NCBI GenBank assembly: GCA_030549495.1
Contig: JAUIRK010001039.1
Span: 558,001-622,000 of the forward strand
Direction: 5' to 3'
Length of the DNA stretch: 64,000 nt
DNA from: Nectonema munidae
Lineage: Eukaryota; Nematomorpha; Nectonematoida; Nectonematidae
Position numbers and translations under genes: made by a program. The notes below the pieces were generated by a model, which saw only the letters and a program-made list of their open reading frames with translations, was not told the origin of the DNA and did no database searches. Positions 25,811-36,286 of this stretch are shown in pieces (position 1 is the first letter of the stretch; every line of letters starts with the position of its first letter).

Positions 25811-28800
25811 GTTCATGATTTTTACTTATCTAAACAATGTACCAATTGTTGTAACTTTGGTCATACCTCATCTGTTTGTAAATTTAAAGATAAAGCGGTT
25901 TGCAAATACTGTTCTGAAAATCACAAGTCGGAAACTTGTTCTAATTCTTCTAATGTAGAATTACATTAATGTGTAAATTGTATACGTAAAAAATATAAGG
26001 ATTTTCATCATGATGCTTTCTCTAAATCTTGTGAGTGTAGAAAACTTAATTTAAATTTTATTAAAGTAAATACTTGTGATTTCTGAATATATTGAATCAT
26101 ATATATATATTTTTTATCATAAATACTATAAATCTATAAAATGCTTCCCAATTTTTGTAATTTTGATATTAACAGTCACGATAAATTTAACAGTTTTTTA
26201 CCTAAAGTTCATAATTTTAATTTTTACACCGTTGAAAGTTTGAAAAATCAACTTGAAAATTACACTGAAACTTCTAATTTACTCAATTTTATGTTACTTC
26301 ATCTGAATTGTAGAAGTTTATCAAGGAATTTTTTTGAGTTTAAATTATTATTTGATGATCTAGGCATTGATAAAATTGGTATCTTTTGTCTTACTGAAAT
26401 TTGGGACTGTCATTCTAATCTGACCATAGATGGTTTTAATTTTGTCACAAAAAAAAGAGAAGGTAGAGGTGGCGGTCTTGGAGCCTATTTTGATAAACGT
26501 TTAATGTATAATACAAATAACATTGGGAGCCCTTTTACCTCATTTGAATATCTAATAATTGATGTTAAGGAACCAATTTTATTTACAATTTTGATAATAT
26601 ATAGACCTCCAAGTTTCAACATAGATTTTTTTATAGATGAGTTTACTCTATTAATGAATCAAACTAATTTTTTCAATAAAAAGGTTTTTATTGTTGGAGA
26701 TTTCAATATAAATATGGATATTAAAATTATTCATCATCATTCCAGTATTTTCTTAAATCTTATGCATGAGTTTGGTTTCCACCTAAATATTTTCGGTCAT
26801 ACTCGAATACAAAAAACCAGTTCTACACTTATCGATAATATTTTTACTAATTTCAGTTTTGTGGATTCATTTTCTGGCAACATTTTAATTGATATTTCGG
26901 ACCATTTACCCAACTTTATTTTCTACAAAAAAATTTTTTTTATTTGACTGACAATTTAAAGTCTGATAGCGATATTATATGCAGAAACATGTCTTCAAAA
27001 AATTATTTTATGTTTTATAATTCTATGTTGAATGAAGATTGGTATATAGATATTAATTTGAATGCTAATGAGTACTGTAAAGTATTGATTGATAAAATAT
27101 CTTATATCTATAAAAAATGTTTTCCTTTTATGAAAATGAAGCCCAAAGTTAAAAATGAATGGTTCACACCAGAATTAAGATTACTTAGAAAGTATAAAAA
27201 CAAAGTTTATAAATCTTTCTTGAAATATCGAAACCTTTCTAAATGGAATGAGTTTAAACAAATACGAAATAGGTATAATTAGCTAGTAAAAGAAAGTAGA
27301 GAAAAGTTTTACTATAATAAGTTCACTAGCCCAAAATTTGATATGAAGAGTACCTGGAAACTTATTAATGAAGTTTTAGATAAGAAACCAATCAATCACT
27401 GTCATTTTGATTCGGATGAAATTAATGACTATTTTACAAATACTCAATTAATCACAAATGAAGCCTACTTTGACTTAATCCCAGTACTTGATAATACTTT
27501 TTATTTTGATGAAATTTCCATTAATGATATTTTGATTACTGCAAATACATTTAACGCATCTACTTCATCAGGATGGGATGGTCTTTCTAACAAATTGGGT
27601 AAAAATATTGTATTATTTGTTTTGAATAACCTTTACCATTTATTCAACAAAATTATAAAGGATGAATATATCCCTGATTATTTTAAAATTTCTAAGGTTA
27701 TTCCTATATTTAAATCTGGTAACCCTGAAAGTATTGAAAACTATAGGCCCATTAGCATTTTACCTTTTTTTAGTAAAATTTTCGAAAAAATTGTGTTTAA
27801 TAGAATGATAAATTTTATTAACTTACATGAAATTTTGAATGAACGTCAGTTTGGGTTTCGGTCAGGTGTTTCAACTGATATGGCAGTCTCTTTTGTAGTA
27901 AACTATATTTTGGAATCTTTTGATAGTAATTTAGATGTCTGTGGTATTTTCATTGACTTTTCTAAAGCTTTCGATAGAATAGATCGTAAAATTTTGTTAT
28001 ATAAATTAAGCTGCTATGGATTCAGGGGTAAGTTTTTAAATATCTTGAGTAGTTATTTGTCTAATAGAAAGCAATTTTGTACAATTAATGGAAGTAGTTC
28101 TAGAATTTTAGATACATTCATAGGGGTTCCTCAAGGGTCTATTTTGGGTCCTCTTTTGTTTATTTTATATATCAATGACATTTTTAAACAACAAAATAAT
28201 AATTTTAACTTATGTTTATATGCAGATGATTGTGTAATTCTACACAAAAGCAAAAATCTATTCAATGATATCGATATTTTAAATATATTTTTGAATTCTT
28301 TCGCTAATTGGTCATATAATAATAGTTTACGCATTAATTTTCATAAAAGTGAACATATAGTTTTTACGAGGAAAAAAAAATCAGTGTTTCTTCCACTACA
28401 GATCTGTGGTAACTTATTAACTCAATCTTCATGTTATAAATATTTAGGTGTATTTCTTGATTCCAAATTGAATTTCAACATACAGTATGACAATGTAATT
28501 AAGAATGTATCTATCGCTTTAGGTCTTATGTTTAAAATTCGTTATTTTTTGAACCTTCAAACTAGGATTATTTTGTATTATTCTCTATTTCATTCTAAAA
28601 TTTTATATTGTAACTTTATTTGCTGTTTATGTAGTATTTCAAAATTTAACATTTTACAAAATAAACAAAGACGTGCCTTTAAATTTATTGATTATAAAAA
28701 CCATAATAGTGTTGTGTTTAATCATAACATACTTACTCTAGGAGAAATTAGTAAGTTTCAATTAGGTATTTTTGTTTATAAAGTAATTAATAGTAAAAAT

Positions 28801-29440
28801 ATTTTCAATATTTATTATATAAAAAATAATCATTTTTATCAATATAATTTACGCTCAAAGAATAATTTACGTAATAGACGTTATAAATATACTTCTTTTA
28901 ACAAACATTTTTTTTAAAAATCTATTGCCGTATGGAACTGCATTCCTTTACATATTAGGTATTTAAGAAATATTAAAAGCTTCAAAAAAAAATATAAACT
29001 ACACATGTTTCGTTAGTTCTTTTCCTTCTTATGCTGATTTCATTTTAAACATTTTTTTTTAAATATTTTTGGATTTTCTTTTGCTTCCTCTTTTTTGTAT
29101 TTTTTTTTTTAGAATCTCGCCGCTTTTTTTTCTTCATATATCCACTCATCAACTCTTCTACATCCAGATATGCTTCCTTTGCTTGAAGAATGGAATTTAA
29201 CTATCAAATGATGTTTTATGACTGTGTGTATCTAACTTGAAATTATTCTGTTTTATTTTATTTTTCATTTTGTTTACCTATGGGTTTTTTTAATCTATCA
29301 TCCTTTCATGCTTCTTATTTCAACTCATTTATACTTCTCCGCTGAACGGATGAGGGATTTTTTTCCCATGTGAACACATAAACGAAAGTTTAGTTCACTT
29401 CATTTTCAAACATGAATAAAGTCTTATCTTATCTTATCTT
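25811..29440 (+). mobile_element. 5'-truncated LINE (LINE-C), CR1/Jockey group
   Basis: It begins inside ORF1, in the zinc knuckles (QCTNCCNFGHTSSVCK, CKYCSENHKSETC, about 25845-26045). ORF2 runs from 26141 to about 29014: an endonuclease with LNCRSL, LTEIW (catalytic Glu present), YRPPS, GDFNIN, SSTLIDNIF and ISDHLP, then a reverse transcriptase with NYRPISILPFFSKIFEK, FIDFSKAFDRID, GVPQGSILGPLLF and YADDCVIL. Frame changes occur in T-rich runs near 26930 and 28908 and a TAG sits at 27280. Otherwise it reads well, so it is fairly young. The 3' end is AATAAAGTC followed by a (TTATC)n tail at about 29416-29440. Family and tail differ from LINE-B, whose end it directly follows. Confidence 0.87.
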
Positions 29441-29742
29441 AATGTTGGGTGTAACAGAAGATCTGAGAGTGCTGTTGGAGATCTATTAAGTAAAGAAAAG
29501 CAGCGAATTAGAATATCTTGACTATGATAAGGGAAGATTTGACTTATGAAGATGAGATGGTATGGCGTTTTTGTCGCATCCAAAGCGACAGTATGGATTT
29601 TCGCTAACTTTAATTCGGAAGAGATATGCTTTCCACATCCATCGATAAAGCGGCACTATCCCTCAATGATCATGTCTCACTTTCCATCATATCTTCCACT
29701 CCCATCAAACCATTTCCCTCAATCATTTCCATCCATTCTACT

Positions 29743-29885
29743 GCTTAAAAAGTATACAAACAGACAATACTTCAGGCTAAAAAGAACTTAAAAAGCAATC
29801 TTAAAAATATTAAAAAAAGTCAGCACTTAAACAATCTATGGAATATCATCAATAGGCTAAATAAAAAGAAAAAATTTGATTATTG
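29743..29885 (+). mobile_element. Possible LINE endonuclease-RT linker fragment
   Basis: One frame gives lysine-rich NLKSNLKNIKKSQHLNNLWN and IINRLNKKKKF, similar to the linker just before the RT in LINE-B and LINE-C (STQKTWANINRVLKG, KSTWKLINEVLDKK). It is short and unconfirmed. Confidence 0.4.
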
Positions 29886-29889
29886 GTTT

Positions 29890-30952
29890 GGACAGCTTCT
29901 TCTGGAACGCAACTTCTGCAAGTGGCTTAGATTTCTTCTGCAATGTAAACGGAAGTTTGTGCTAGCTGATCGAGGATGTTTCTGAGGACGACGGCTGGGA
30001 CGACAACTATGGATTTCACGACAAGGCATCCGTAGATTACGGCTAGAAAATGGGCAACTTGTCTAAAGCTTTGCATTTCACTACCGTCGTCTTTTCTTTG
30101 AAGGCAGAAATGACTGGATCTTTTGGTATTCGCGTTGAAAGGCGTTGCTGGGTTCCACTCGTCGATTGATATCTTCAACCGAACCATCTCTATATCGTTT
30201 TTACTTTCCTCACCATCAAAAATTGGGTCTTTGAACGCAGGCAGGCTACTCAGAGCATCAGCATTGGAGTGATCACGGGTTCTCCGGTATTCAATGTCGT
30301 AGTCAAACTGATTCAACATCACGGCCCACCGAGCAAGACGATTTGCAGAGAGGGTGGGGGTAGCTTTTCCTGGTCCAAACATCGCAATGAAAGGTCGAAA
30401 GTCCGTGACCAAAGTGAACTTCCGCTCGTAGATGTACTGGTAGAATGTCTTCAATCTAGTAGCTGTCTTTGCTGATCCATCTGCTGCTGCATGAGTTTGA
30501 GTAAGTCCTCGGTTTCTGCCATGGTGCGAGATATTGATCTTGTTTAATCCGATGACGTCAATGGACTTAAGTCTTGTCGAAGTTTTGCTCAAGATACTGC
30601 TGACTGCGCCAGAAAGTCTCTGTTATGTTTTAACCAGAGAAAGAGTAAAATAAAACAAAGTACAATTTATTGAAAGCCAAAGAAGAAGTGTGTCTATTCT
30701 GACAAACACACTAGTATTTATACACTGGAAATATACTATGCAAGTTTTCCCGTAACAACCCTAATCAAATGAATGGATCTTTGTAAGAAACTATTTCCAT
30801 TGAATTGATAGGACTTCATACAAATTCTTTTATAATTTGCATGCACTTTGGAAGAGGGAAACAATTTTGCACTGTTGTTGAGGAAAAATTATGCAAACGC
30901 CTTATTTGCATAAGCTGCTTTAGGACAAATTGAGTGGATCTTTTACATTACA
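29890..30952 (-). mobile_element. Ty3/Gypsy LTR retrotransposon fossil with one LTR
   Basis: The - strand encodes a Ty3/Gypsy RNase H-like region (YIYERKFTLVTDFRPF, RLARWAVMLNQFDYDIEYRR, DHSNADALS). Next to it, 30621-30952 is LTR-like: it starts TG and ends CA, and on the - strand has a TATAAATA motif and a downstream AATAAA before the end. A GGCGCAGTC primer-binding-like stretch follows the LTR. The element is incomplete and broken; most of its coding part is not here and no second LTR was seen. Age cannot be judged from one LTR. Outer limit near 29890 is approximate. Confidence 0.75.
30621..30952 (-). repeat. LTR of the Gypsy fossil
   Basis: About 332 bp with TG...CA ends, a TATA-like box and a poly(A) signal in the right order when read on the - strand. 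Only one copy is visible in the window. Confidence 0.65.
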
Positions 30953-30964
30953 ATTGATAGATAC

Positions 30965-31115
30965 ATAAGATTTTATTTAGTCGTTGGTATGGCATCCATT
31001 GGGAAGAGTAATCTCCAATAGCTGGACAGATGGTAAGGATAGTCACAATCGCGAATCGAACCCAGACCATTTGGGTCAAAAACCTATGCTCCTACCACTA
31101 GGCCATCTGACGTTT
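30965..31115 (-). mobile_element. tRNA-derived SINE (SINE-2)
   Basis: On the - strand, box A (TGGCCTAGTGGTAGGAGC) and box B (GGGTTCGATTC) have tRNA spacing, but the acceptor and T stems do not pair as in a working tRNA. An unrelated body of about 80 bases follows (ATTGGAGATTACTCTTCCC), ending AAATAAAATCTTATG. This end resembles the AATAAAGTCTTAT end of LINE-C. It lies just outside the Gypsy LTR. Confidence 0.65.
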
Positions 31116-31224
31116 AGATCATGATATTATGATGGGAAAGATAAGGAACAAAACCTACAGTGTCCTTAATAAAATGACTATATTTGTTACACTTAAAACA
31201 AACCCTTGAAAATAACAGATGTAT

Positions 31225-31367
31225 ATTATGAGCTGAGATATTTTAATCAAGAAGGCACAAATGCACTGCTTGTATTCAAATATGAGAAAAGTAGGCTAGA
31301 TTCAGGATCGAACCCAAGACCTTGAGACATCAAAACCCTATATTTAACTAACCTTGCTCACGCCCCC
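31225..31367 (-). mobile_element. tRNA-derived SINE (SINE-1), copy 1
   Basis: On the - strand it starts GGGGGCGTGAGCAAGG, has CTCAAGGTCTTGGGTTCGATCC (box B GGTTCGATCC) and a tail body TTTCTCATATTTGAATACAAG and GTGCCTTCTTGAT. The copy at 46193-46357 has the same order and near-identical blocks. A second head-like piece (GGGCGTGAGTTAGGTTGG on the - strand) lies directly beside it at 31371-31388. Confidence 0.8.
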
Positions 31368-34300
31368 TAACCAACCTAACTCACGCCCTGTGTTGTTGAC
31401 GAAGCCCATGCTAACATAGAATAACTTATGGAAAAATATTTTCATATTCTTATATTATTAATTTTATTTAATGCTAATATTTTTTCTATTTTTTTTTAAA
31501 TTTTTTAATTTTAATTTGCTTCTTCATTTTGTTCTTGTTTAGTTTAACTTTTCTTTTAAAGTTTTTTGTAAGTCTATTTTTCAAACTGAACCCTTTTGGA
31601 TAATTATAATTTTATAATCTTTAATTTTATCTTGTTATCAAATTATTCTCTATAATAAGGGTTTTAATTTAATAGTATATGTTTTCTATTCTTAAGTTTT
31701 CATGGTTGGCTATTATTTCCAATTAGACCTGCCTTTTCAATTTTTAATTGATTTTAAGGGTGTTTTCGATTTTTTCCAATTTTTGAAGAATTTTAATGTG
31801 CTTAAGATGGAATGGACATTATCCTTTAAATCCGTTGTTGGTTTAATCTTTAACTTAAAATTGATTTAAATTCCTTGTACTTGAAATGTTTTCGTATGTT
31901 TATTGTATTGTTAACAGGTTAACTTCTTAAAAATTATTTATAATCTTTATGCTTTTCGATTTTTTTAAAAATTTTAAAAATTAGATAACAAATTGTTATA
32001 AAAACATATAAAACAATCATTAAGACAGGTCATTTTATAAGAAAGAAAGAAAGAAATTTATTAAAGTACACATGTTTGTTGTTAAATAATAATCAAAATA
32101 TTTCACAAAGTTATAAGTTATAAAAAAAAATAAGTAAAAACAGTTTGTGTAGCTGTTTTTACAAATTATATTCTGAGAATATAAAAGACTAATCAAAAGT
32201 AAATCATAAAATAAATGTGTATGAACTATTTAATAGTAACAAATTATGATGAATAGACAAATATATTTTTATTTAAAAGCTTCTTACGTTCAATTTATAA
32301 GACGGGTAAGAAAAGCTGTAGTTTGTATTGTATAAAATTGAAAATTTTACAGTTGAAATCAGCTTTGTATATATCTCGGTAAATATTTGATACCCAGAGA
32401 TAAAATTTTTTAAAATATTAAGTCAGAATTACATTGAAATAAAATATAAACTTTTTATGTTTATTTTTCTATTTTTTCAATTCTTATGTATATTTCTAAA
32501 TTATGTAGTTTTTATTTTTCTATTTTTATTTTATTATTTTTCAATAAAAGTTAAATAAATTAACCTAAACTGCCTTATTACATCCATAGTTTAAACGATA
32601 TGGTATATTGTAAAGATGAAGCAATATTTTCATTGTAGGAACTACGATAGGGATGGATATTTTAAATAATAAATATTTTAATTTTTAAAGGTTTGAAAAA
32701 AGTTACTGACAAATTTTTATTCTTTACAGTAATATTTAATATGGAAGATATATACAAATAGAACAGAAAATTTTATAAAAAATATTGACATAATTAATCA
32801 AGCCTACTTTTTCTAAATTATAAAATAGGCTAATCAAAAGTGCGATTTTTTTTATATGCGCCTAGATTGCGTTAAAGCCTCTGCTAAAACTGGAAATCGT
32901 ACTGCACGACGAACAACTTAACTTGAATATTGAGTCCGAAATTAAATTCAAAACAATTTACTTACACAGTCTATATATTTTTAACTGCAGAATCAAGACG
33001 ATTTTCCCCAACCATTTTTGATTCATTGCTCTTTTTCAAATAAAGTATTTAATGCCTTATGCTCCTCCAAACAAGTAATTTTAATGAGTATATTTTTTGT
33101 ATCTAAAAATGAATTTCAAAATTGTATAAATTATATTTAAAATTCTAAATTAAATCAACATTTTAAATTGATCTAATATTAATTTCATTTTTTACCTTGG
33201 CCATCATATCTAAACCCGAGTCTGCACTTGTGCTAGGATTTATTTTTGCTTAGCGATTTAGCTAAACACAACGAATAAGCTTTTCAAGCATTTGTGCTTA
33301 TAAACACATAAAATCTTAGTTACCATATGCTTTGAAGCTCTCTGACACAGTTTTTAAGGTGCTTCGGTCAAGCAAAGTTATGTTTTATAGTTAGATATTA
33401 ATTAAGGGGAAAAAACTAAAAAGTTATAATTTCTATTTGCCATCTGCACTTACAATTTCGCCATTACGAATCTGCGAATGTCTAATGTAAGACCAACCAG
33501 ATATTTATAATGCTCCTAAAATTAATTAGAGAGGGGGGTGGGGGCTTTTTTTTTAATAATTTTTAAAATTTATAAAAAAAGTGCGTCTGAAATTCAACCG
33601 TAAAACAAATAAAGTAATATGGAAAGTGTACTCACAACCCACATAATAAAATTGAAAAAATTTAATTTTATTGATAGAGCTAACTTTTTTTTCACCTCCT
33701 TGAAATCCCCGATGTGCGCGCCTGTTTCTGGACCAAAAATCGCTTTAAATAATCTCATATTTTTAAAAGCACTTAAGTATTAAAATGGTCAAATTCCCTC
33801 ATTATATTTAATTAACTAATTATGTATGTAGTCTCTCTGTTATTATGAAGAAAAAACACCCTAAATGTGTTTACATGAAGAACAACTACCCTAAAATTTT
33901 TAAGGTGCTTGTTCTTCATTTGATCCAAAATTGAGTTTTATGTCACCAAAAATTGAAAGTTGATGAAAAGAACTGTCAATCAAATAATTATATTACTTCT
34001 TTAAAAGTTATCCTTTTATTTCTTTTTTTATATACCTACATGTACATTCTTTTTGTAAAAAAAAACGAATAGGTGAGATGTTCTGAAATTTAAAAATCAT
34101 TTATAAACTTAAACCCATTGAAATAGTGGACAGTAATGATCTTTAGTAAATTTTTAGCAAATATGAAAAGAAATTATAACAAAATTATTAGCATTAGTAT
34201 TGTTTACTCTAATTCCATTAAAATTTTGCTTAAGTAATCGCTTGAATTAAGGAAACTTTTTAAGAATAAACAATTATGAGAACATTTTTTTGCTTTGTTA

Positions 34301-34429
34301 TATGATAATTGTATTATAAAATATAATGATTACTATGATAATAGTAAACATTTTATATAAGAATGTATTTTTTACATTTGAACCAATAAAAAGTAATGCA
34401 TCTAAGGCAATTATTATAAATATATTTAG

Positions 34430-34495
34430 CTGCACCCTTTAATCAATCTTACGGCACCCATATGTTCTGTGACACACCGGTTGGAAAGCGCGTAC
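34430..34495 (-). mobile_element. hAT-type terminal fragment
   Basis: On the - strand from about 34495: CGCTTTCCAACCGGTGTGTC, then ATGGGTGCCGTAAG and AAAGGGTGCAGC. These blocks are typical of hAT ends that carry repeated GTGTGCCGC-like words. No opposite end or target duplication was found. Confidence 0.45.
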
Positions 34496-35159
34496 TAAAG
34501 TATGATGATTAGTAGGGCATATTGAGTCAATAGAGTCAACTTATATTTTATAATAACACTTATATAGCACATTATTTATTTTGTTTTTTAAAGTAAGTTT
34601 AAGTTATTAGTTCAACAAAAGTCTAAGATCATCTATATTTTTTCATAGTCCATTTTTTGTAAGTTGTCCAGATTTTGTAAAAATTTATGAAATCAACAAA
34701 AGGAGAGAAGTCTTTAAGATTTGAAATTGAAGAGTTCATAAACTAAATATATTATTACATTTTTATAATTGTTTGAATGCACCATTTTTAACATAGGGTA
34801 AAAATTTGACCCCTACATTGTGGAACATAAATAAAATAATTGAACAACGATGATGACAAAAGTGAGAGTGCAAATATTGTTTCCAATCATTAAAGGCTTT
34901 TTTTGTCTAAATGCGCTCCATTTTTCTCTGAATAAAGGCGCCGTTTTGAGTCGTTGTGTGCGCTTTATTTTTGAAAAGTTTATAAGTTAACTCATTATGC
35001 AATGGCGAGGAGGAGAGGGAGCGATAGGGAAATAGTATCATCCCCTTTTCCTATTTTCAGGGTATTATTGCATATGTTAGTCAAAGGTTGTTTTAATTGA
35101 TGAAATAAGGTTGTGAGAAAGATGAGAGATGAGTTAATGTTCCATTCGAAGCAGGTCAA

Positions 35160-35245
35160 TTCGACCTCATGACAATTCGGGCTTTGGACAACTCCGTCTC
35201 GAAATATTTTGATATTAATATTGCTATGAGGCTGAATCGTCCGTG
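35160..35245. repeat. GACAATTYGG foldback repeat, copy 1
   Basis: It contains GACAATTCGGGC, GGACAACTC, AAATATTTTGATATTAATAT and GAGGCTGAATCGTCC. These blocks are collinear with the copy at 41577-41668. Confidence 0.55.
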
Positions 35246-36286
35246 AACCATTTCATGAGCTGATATGATTTGATCAGGAGAAGTAATGAATACTGTTTTC
35301 CAATATGTAGTACAATATTGCGAAAACGGTCATATTGAAAAAAATATTGCAATGATATTCCCTCTGGCCTAAGCTTTCTTCAAGATCCGCCCGAGCACCC
35401 TTTTCTTGTGCGTGACGACGTGATTTTGGAGTTGTAGGCCTGATTTTGCGAAATCATAATCCCCTTGTAATTTAATTTTTACGACCCCCGTATGCCCTAT
35501 TTTTCATCTCTTTGTCTTCATACTTTTCCTTTCTCATGCACGGACGGCTTACATATGTATAACAGCGAAGACACATACCTATTCTAGAACACGCACACTC
35601 GTGCGCTACTTTGAAAATACTTACCTTCTATCATAAACCACGACGTGTAATGTAAGTTGGCGCGAACCAGTCGCCCGTCTTTTTTAAGTTCTTCTGTTTT
35701 AAGTTCCTCATTTCCCACCTCTACTCATTATAGGGGGAAAACGATTTTCACGTTTCACTTATTCGATCTTGTTAATAAATAGTTTTACACAAACGCGTAT
35801 CAACGAGATCAAAAGAGCGCAAGCATTTCCCTCATACATTTTTCCTTATTCGTTAGACTTACTTTTGCGTCAACACCGTATCATCATTGTCTTGAGATTA
35901 ATATAATTACATCATGAGCTTCATTTATCGTGCTGTACTCTCTCTCTCTTTATGGTGGGATATAGCAGTTTCTTGCATACCTTGTTTATTCCCTGTTTTG
36001 CTTCTTAGAGACACACGAATAGCGTTTCCCATCTCACCCAAAGCCGCCAGCCCAGTCCGAACAAGACTCTTTGATGCTGATAACGATAAATAATTTGACG
36101 AGAATGTTTTTTTCTGCACTCGTTTCCGATTAGTTGCTTCTTGTGCATAGCGCCTCTTCTTGCTTACATGTTTTCAGCATTCTCCTCCCCAACCTCTACT
36201 TCTTTGTCGCACTTCCTTCTAGCCAATTTGCACACAACATATAACATCTGCTGCTTCAATTAACTCAAGCTCCCCCTCCTCGATCC

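Larger units (their letters stand above)
31400..36286. other. Intergenic AT-rich region before the semaphorin gene
   Basis: No gene was recognised. Repeat debris includes a LINE or SINE 3' end on the - strand near 32035-32110 (AATAAATTTCTTTC with TTTC units), a hAT end at 34430-34495, and a GACAATTYGG foldback at 35160-35245. From about 35380 to 36286 base composition becomes more balanced, as expected near a promoter and 5' leader. Confidence 0.5.

Noticed and set aside
31040-31115. A functional tRNA gene on the - strand
   Set aside because: Boxes A and B are present but the acceptor and T stems do not pair, and the sequence runs on into a SINE-like body.
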